Positions 61,029 through 64,000 of a stretch of DNA of 64,000 bases are shown piece by piece. Source of the DNA: an uncultured Christensenellaceae bacterium (lineage in GTDB: Bacteria > Bacillota > Clostridia > Christensenellales > Pumilibacteraceae); assembly GCA_910587025.1 (NCBI GenBank), contig CAJUKR010000004.1, forward strand, positions 1-64,000. The letters are read 5' to 3'. The translations under genes and the position numbers were made by a program. The notes under the pieces were generated by a model. That model was given only the letters and a program-made list of their open reading frames with translations, was not told the origin of the DNA and did no database searches. Numbering within the stretch: position 1 is the stretch's first letter; every line of letters starts with the position of its first letter.

Positions 61029-61616
61029 ATGGAACTCATAAAAAGCAAGACTTACGAAAATCTCGCAAAAGCATTTGCGGGCGAAACCATGGCTCGCACA
61101 AGATACGTATTCATGTCGTACGGCGCGCGTCAGGAAGGCTTTACTTACATGGCAAAGCTGATCGACAACGTCGTCACGCAGGAATTCAATCATGCGCGCA
61201 TGTTGTACACTTTCATTCAGACCGCGACGAAAAACGAAATCCCGAATATCGATATCGCTTCCGGTTACCCTTTCAAAGAAAAGTGGAACCTTGCTGACAA
61301 TCTGAAATTCGCAGCCGAAGACGAAAAATTCGAATCGGAAAAAATCTATCCCGAATATGCGCGCACGGCGGAAGCGGAAGGCTTCCACGACATCGCCGGA
61401 CTGTTCAACAATCTGTCCAAGATCGAGAACTGCCATCACATGCTTTTCACCGATCTGTACAATCAGCTCACCGGCGGTACGCTGTATGCGAAAGACAAAC
61501 CGGTAAAGTGGAAGTGCGCGGACTGCGGATACGAAGCGACGAGCAAAGAAGCCTGGACGGAATGCCCCGTCTGCCAGACGAAACAGGGTGCGGTAAAAAT
61601 TCTTCTCGAAGAATAA
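61029..61616 (+). CDS. Rubrerythrin
   Basis: A 195-residue non-haem di-iron peroxidase that protects anaerobes from hydrogen peroxide. The four-helix ferritin-like domain (1-145) has the two ExxH-type pairs (QEFNHAR near 52 and IENCHH near 133), and the rubredoxin-like end carries CADCGYEA and CPVC (about 162-180). CGGAGG precedes the ATG. Confidence 0.96.
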   Translation: MELIKSKTYENLAKAFAGETMARTRYVFMSYGARQEGFTYMAKLIDNVVTQEFNHARMLYTFIQTATKNEIPNIDIASGYPFKEKWNLADNLKFAAEDEKFESEKIYPEYARTAEAEGFHDIAGLFNNLSKIENCHHMLFTDLYNQLTGGTLYAKDKPVKWKCADCGYEATSKEAWTECPVCQTKQGAVKILLEE

Positions 61617-61633
61617 ACCGCGAGATAATATAT

Positions 61634-61667
61634 AACGCGGAAACCGAATGAGGTTTCCGCGTTTTCT
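61634..61667 (+). terminator. Terminator after rubrerythrin
   Basis: AACGCGGAAACC pairs with GGTTTCCGCGTT and is followed by TTT. Confidence 0.9.
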
Positions 61668-61857
61668 TTATTGCAACATTGTCATTGCTTTACAATAGAT
61701 TTCGTCTGTTCGATTGAATACGACTCACACCCCGACCGTTCGATGTCGCTTGTATGCCGAAAACGAATTCGCTTTCAAAAAATTAAAACCCTCTGCCATG
61801 ATGCCGCACGCCGAACGTACGGTATCCGGTATAAACAAAACACGATCATGAAATTCG

Positions 61858-61895
61858 CCACACGAAAAAAAGCACGGAGAACCGCGCTTTTTTTC
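61858..61895. terminator. Bidirectional terminator downstream of metG
   Basis: CGAAAAAAAGC and GCTTTTTTTCG flank a CGG/CCG stem, with T-runs on both sides. The 300 bases between rubrerythrin and metG contain no other supported feature. Confidence 0.75.
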
Positions 61896-61972
61896 GGCGA
61901 AATCATATAGTTGCACATTTTATCATATGAGCATATTTCAAAAACATAATTTCGACTGACGCAAAATCAATA

Positions 61973-63916
61973 TCAGCCTATGACCGCGCCGCTGTCGATA
62001 TCTTTTTCGGGAGAAAGCAAAATGACTTTGCCGTCTTTTTCGGCGCAAAGAAGCATACCCTGACTTTCGATGCCGCACATTTTGCGCGGGGGAAGATTTG
62101 CGATGAGCACGACTTTTTTACCGACCATTTCTTCGGGAGTATAGTACTTTGCTATCCCCGAGCACACGGTACGGATCTCGTCGCCGACCTTGAGCGTTTC
62201 TTTGAGCAGTTTATCCGATTTTGCGACGCGCTCGCAAGCAATGACTTCGGCGACGCGAAGATCGAGTTTGCAAAAATCATCGATCGTGATCGGCGGAAGC
62301 GGTTTGATCTCCTCGTCCGTCGTTTCTTTTTTATTTTCTTCTTTCGCTTTTGCCGCAGCTATCTCGTCCAATTCCTTAAGCTCCTTATTTACATCCAATC
62401 TGGGATATATCGTTTCGGCTTCGCTCGTTTCGTAGTTCTTTATTTCGCCGTACTTTGTTTCGCCGAAAGTTCCGCACGATTTAAGCCCGAGGGCGGCAAG
62501 CGCCTTTCCCGGTCCGACGCGGAAGAACGGCAACAACATAGTCGAGCAAACTCTGATCGTTTCGAGCAGATTATACATTACGCGCATAAGACGCGGCTTT
62601 TTCGCCTCGTCGCGGGCGAGTACCCACGGCGCCGTTTCGTCGATATATTTGTTGGCACGCTTTATAAGCATGAAAATATCTTCGAGCGCTTTGTTTACGA
62701 TCAGCTTATCCATATCGTCGTCGACAACGCCGCGAAGCGCGTCGATCATTCCGATAAGCTCGCCGTCCGGATCGGCTGCTTCGCCTTTATCGCTCACTTT
62801 TCCGCCGAAGTACTGACGGCTCATGGCAAGCGTGCGTTTGACGAGATTGCCGAAATCGTTTACGAGATCGTAATTTATTTTCTTTATGAGCAGTTCGTTG
62901 GAGAAATCGCCGTCGGAGCCGAAAGGCATTTCGGAAAGCAGGAAATAACGGAGCGCATCCACGCCGTACCTTTCAGCAAGTATATACGGATCGACTACGT
63001 TGCCCGTACTCTTGCCCATTTTCTGCCCGCCGAGTTTGATCCAGCCGTGGCCGAAAACTTTTTTCGGAAGCGGAACGCCGAGCGCAAGCAAAATAGCCGG
63101 CCAAATTATCGAATGGAAACGTACGATCTCTTTGCCTACGACATGCACGTCGGCAGGCCAGTATTTACGGAAGTCCGCATCGTTGTCCTGTCCGTACCCG
63201 AGAGCGGTTATATAATTCGACAACGCGTCGATCCAAACGTATATGACGTGCTTATCGTCGAACGGAACGGGAATTCCCCACTTGAATGTCGAGCGCGATA
63301 CGGCAATATCCTGCAATCCTTTGTCGATGAAATTATTGACCATTTCGTTGACACGGGACTGCGGCTGAAGGAAGTCCGTTTCGGTCAGAAGTTTACGCAC
63401 TTCGAGCGCGTATTTCGAAAGACGGAAAAAGTACGATTCCTCTTCGGCGTCTTCGACGGGTCTGCCGCAATCGGGGCAACAACCGTCTACAAGCTGACTT
63501 TCCGTCCAGAAAGATTCGCACGGTTTGCAATATTTACCCTTATATTTCGACTTGTAAATATCGCCCTTTTCGTATAACGTTTCGAATATTTTCCGTACGG
63601 CTTTTTTATGATAGTCGTCGGTCGTACGTATAAATTTATCGTACGAAATATCCATAAGTTTCCACAGATCTTTTATTCCCACAACGAGATCGTCGACGAA
63701 TTTCTGCGGCGTTTTTCCCGCCGCCTTCGCCTTTTCTTCGACCTTCTGTCCGTGTTCGTCCGTGCCGGTAAGATAAAATACGTCAAATCCCTGCATGCGC
63801 TTATACCGCGCGATCGCGTCGGTTGCGACGGTGGAATAGGTATGACCTATGTGCAGATTGCCGCTGGCATAATATATGGGCGTGGTTATATAAAAAGTCT
63901 TTTTGTTCTTGTTCAA
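61973..63916 (-). CDS. metG: Methionine--tRNA ligase
   Basis: A 647-residue synthetase. The HIGH signature (SGNLHIGHTY, about 18-27), the Cys-rich zinc region CKPCESFW...CCPDCGRP (about 125-150), KMGKS in GGQKMGKSTG (about 298-307) and a C-terminal EMAP/Trbp-like tRNA-binding domain (about 545-647) are present. The start is a TTG at 63916 with GGAGG 5 bases upstream; the upstream promoter (63954-63982) excludes earlier starts. Confidence 0.96.
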   Translation of the reverse strand: MNKNKKTFYITTPIYYASGNLHIGHTYSTVATDAIARYKRMQGFDVFYLTGTDEHGQKVEEKAKAAGKTPQKFVDDLVVGIKDLWKLMDISYDKFIRTTDDYHKKAVRKIFETLYEKGDIYKSKYKGKYCKPCESFWTESQLVDGCCPDCGRPVEDAEEESYFFRLSKYALEVRKLLTETDFLQPQSRVNEMVNNFIDKGLQDIAVSRSTFKWGIPVPFDDKHVIYVWIDALSNYITALGYGQDNDADFRKYWPADVHVVGKEIVRFHSIIWPAILLALGVPLPKKVFGHGWIKLGGQKMGKSTGNVVDPYILAERYGVDALRYFLLSEMPFGSDGDFSNELLIKKINYDLVNDFGNLVKRTLAMSRQYFGGKVSDKGEAADPDGELIGMIDALRGVVDDDMDKLIVNKALEDIFMLIKRANKYIDETAPWVLARDEAKKPRLMRVMYNLLETIRVCSTMLLPFFRVGPGKALAALGLKSCGTFGETKYGEIKNYETSEAETIYPRLDVNKELKELDEIAAAKAKEENKKETTDEEIKPLPPITIDDFCKLDLRVAEVIACERVAKSDKLLKETLKVGDEIRTVCSGIAKYYTPEEMVGKKVVLIANLPPRKMCGIESQGMLLCAEKDGKVILLSPEKDIDSGAVIG

Positions 63917-63953
63917 AGCCGCCTCCGAAACGGTATCACGATTTTTCTTACAT

Positions 63954-63982
63954 ATTATACAATAATATTTCACGAAATGCAA
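63954..63982 (-). promoter_or_regulatory. Promoter of metG
   Basis: TTGCAT (63977-63982) and TATAAT (63954-63959) are 17 bases apart. Confidence 0.8.
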
Positions 63983-64000
63983 ACATAATTTATTGATATG

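Noticed and set aside
61725..61916. A 63-codon leftward frame between rubrerythrin and metG
   Set aside because: No ribosome site, it spans a bidirectional terminator, and it has no recognisable features.

Overview
The window looks like a chromosome segment of an anaerobic, probably endospore-forming member of the Bacillota (class Clostridia). The evidence is sigma-A-type promoters (TTGACA/TATAAT with 17-base spacing), strong GGAGG ribosome sites, the sporulation regulator SpoIIID, WhiA, a Cys-rich collagen-like protein of spore-coat type, a tryptophan T-box leader, and anaerobe enzymes (rubrerythrin, indolepyruvate:ferredoxin oxidoreductase, FeoAB, L-lactate dehydrogenase). Three tRNA genes are present (Thr-CGT, Arg-ACG, Leu-CAA) and no rRNA, CRISPR array or intact insertion sequence. 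A placement near Christensenellales-like uncultured lineages is only a guess.

Layout. 1-4.6 kb: accessory island, all leftward, with an HNH nuclease, a WYL regulator, an XRE-like zinc protein, two very small proteins and a type I methylase cut by the window edge. 4.9-5.3 kb: tRNA-Thr with a 121-base tandem duplication carrying tRNA pieces. 5.4-8.8 kb: rpmG-secE-nusG-rplK-rplA-rplJ-rplL, closed by a terminator and not followed by rpoBC. 9.1-13.4 kb: a DegV protein, SpoIIID, CoA-disulfide reductase with rhodanese domain, a divergent XRE regulator/structured RNA pair around a palindromic operator, and tRNA-Arg with a decayed duplicate. 13.5-21.9 kb: pfkA, dnaE, whiA, a PHP phosphoesterase, a cell-wall amidase and murB. 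22-24.4 kb: a rightward three-gene operon (membrane coiled-coil protein, V4R-like protein, asparaginase-like enzyme). 24.4-29.7 kb: HAD phosphatase, uvrC, polA. 29.8-34.1 kb: Feo iron import, a DtxR-type regulator and DAHP synthase. 34.2-39 kb: a large helicase-nuclease and the collagen-like protein. 39-41.9 kb: an AT-rich patch of small orphan genes, a small RNA and a decayed polyvalent-type gene beside tRNA-Leu. 42-47.9 kb: an aromatic 2-oxoacid operon (hotdog thioesterase, two CoA ligases, IorA, IorB, ACT protein). 48-54.4 kb: CPBP protease, acyl-ACP thioesterase, TrpB-like synthase under a T-box, acyltransferase and glycosyltransferase. 54.5-59.7 kb: an AgrA/AgrC-like pair and a membrane-anchored GH3 enzyme. 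60-64 kb: ldh, rubrerythrin, metG.

The observations I rate highest are the structured RNA transcribed divergently from an XRE gene with a perfect palindrome beside its -35 box, the recurring GC-rich palindromic element attached to decayed tRNA pieces at all three tRNA loci, a small RNA gene with its own promoter and terminator in the AT-rich patch, three genes whose start codon sits at the predicted transcription start (leaderless), and the unrecognised V4R/asparaginase operon. Most assignments rest on reading conserved motifs by eye; no database search was possible.
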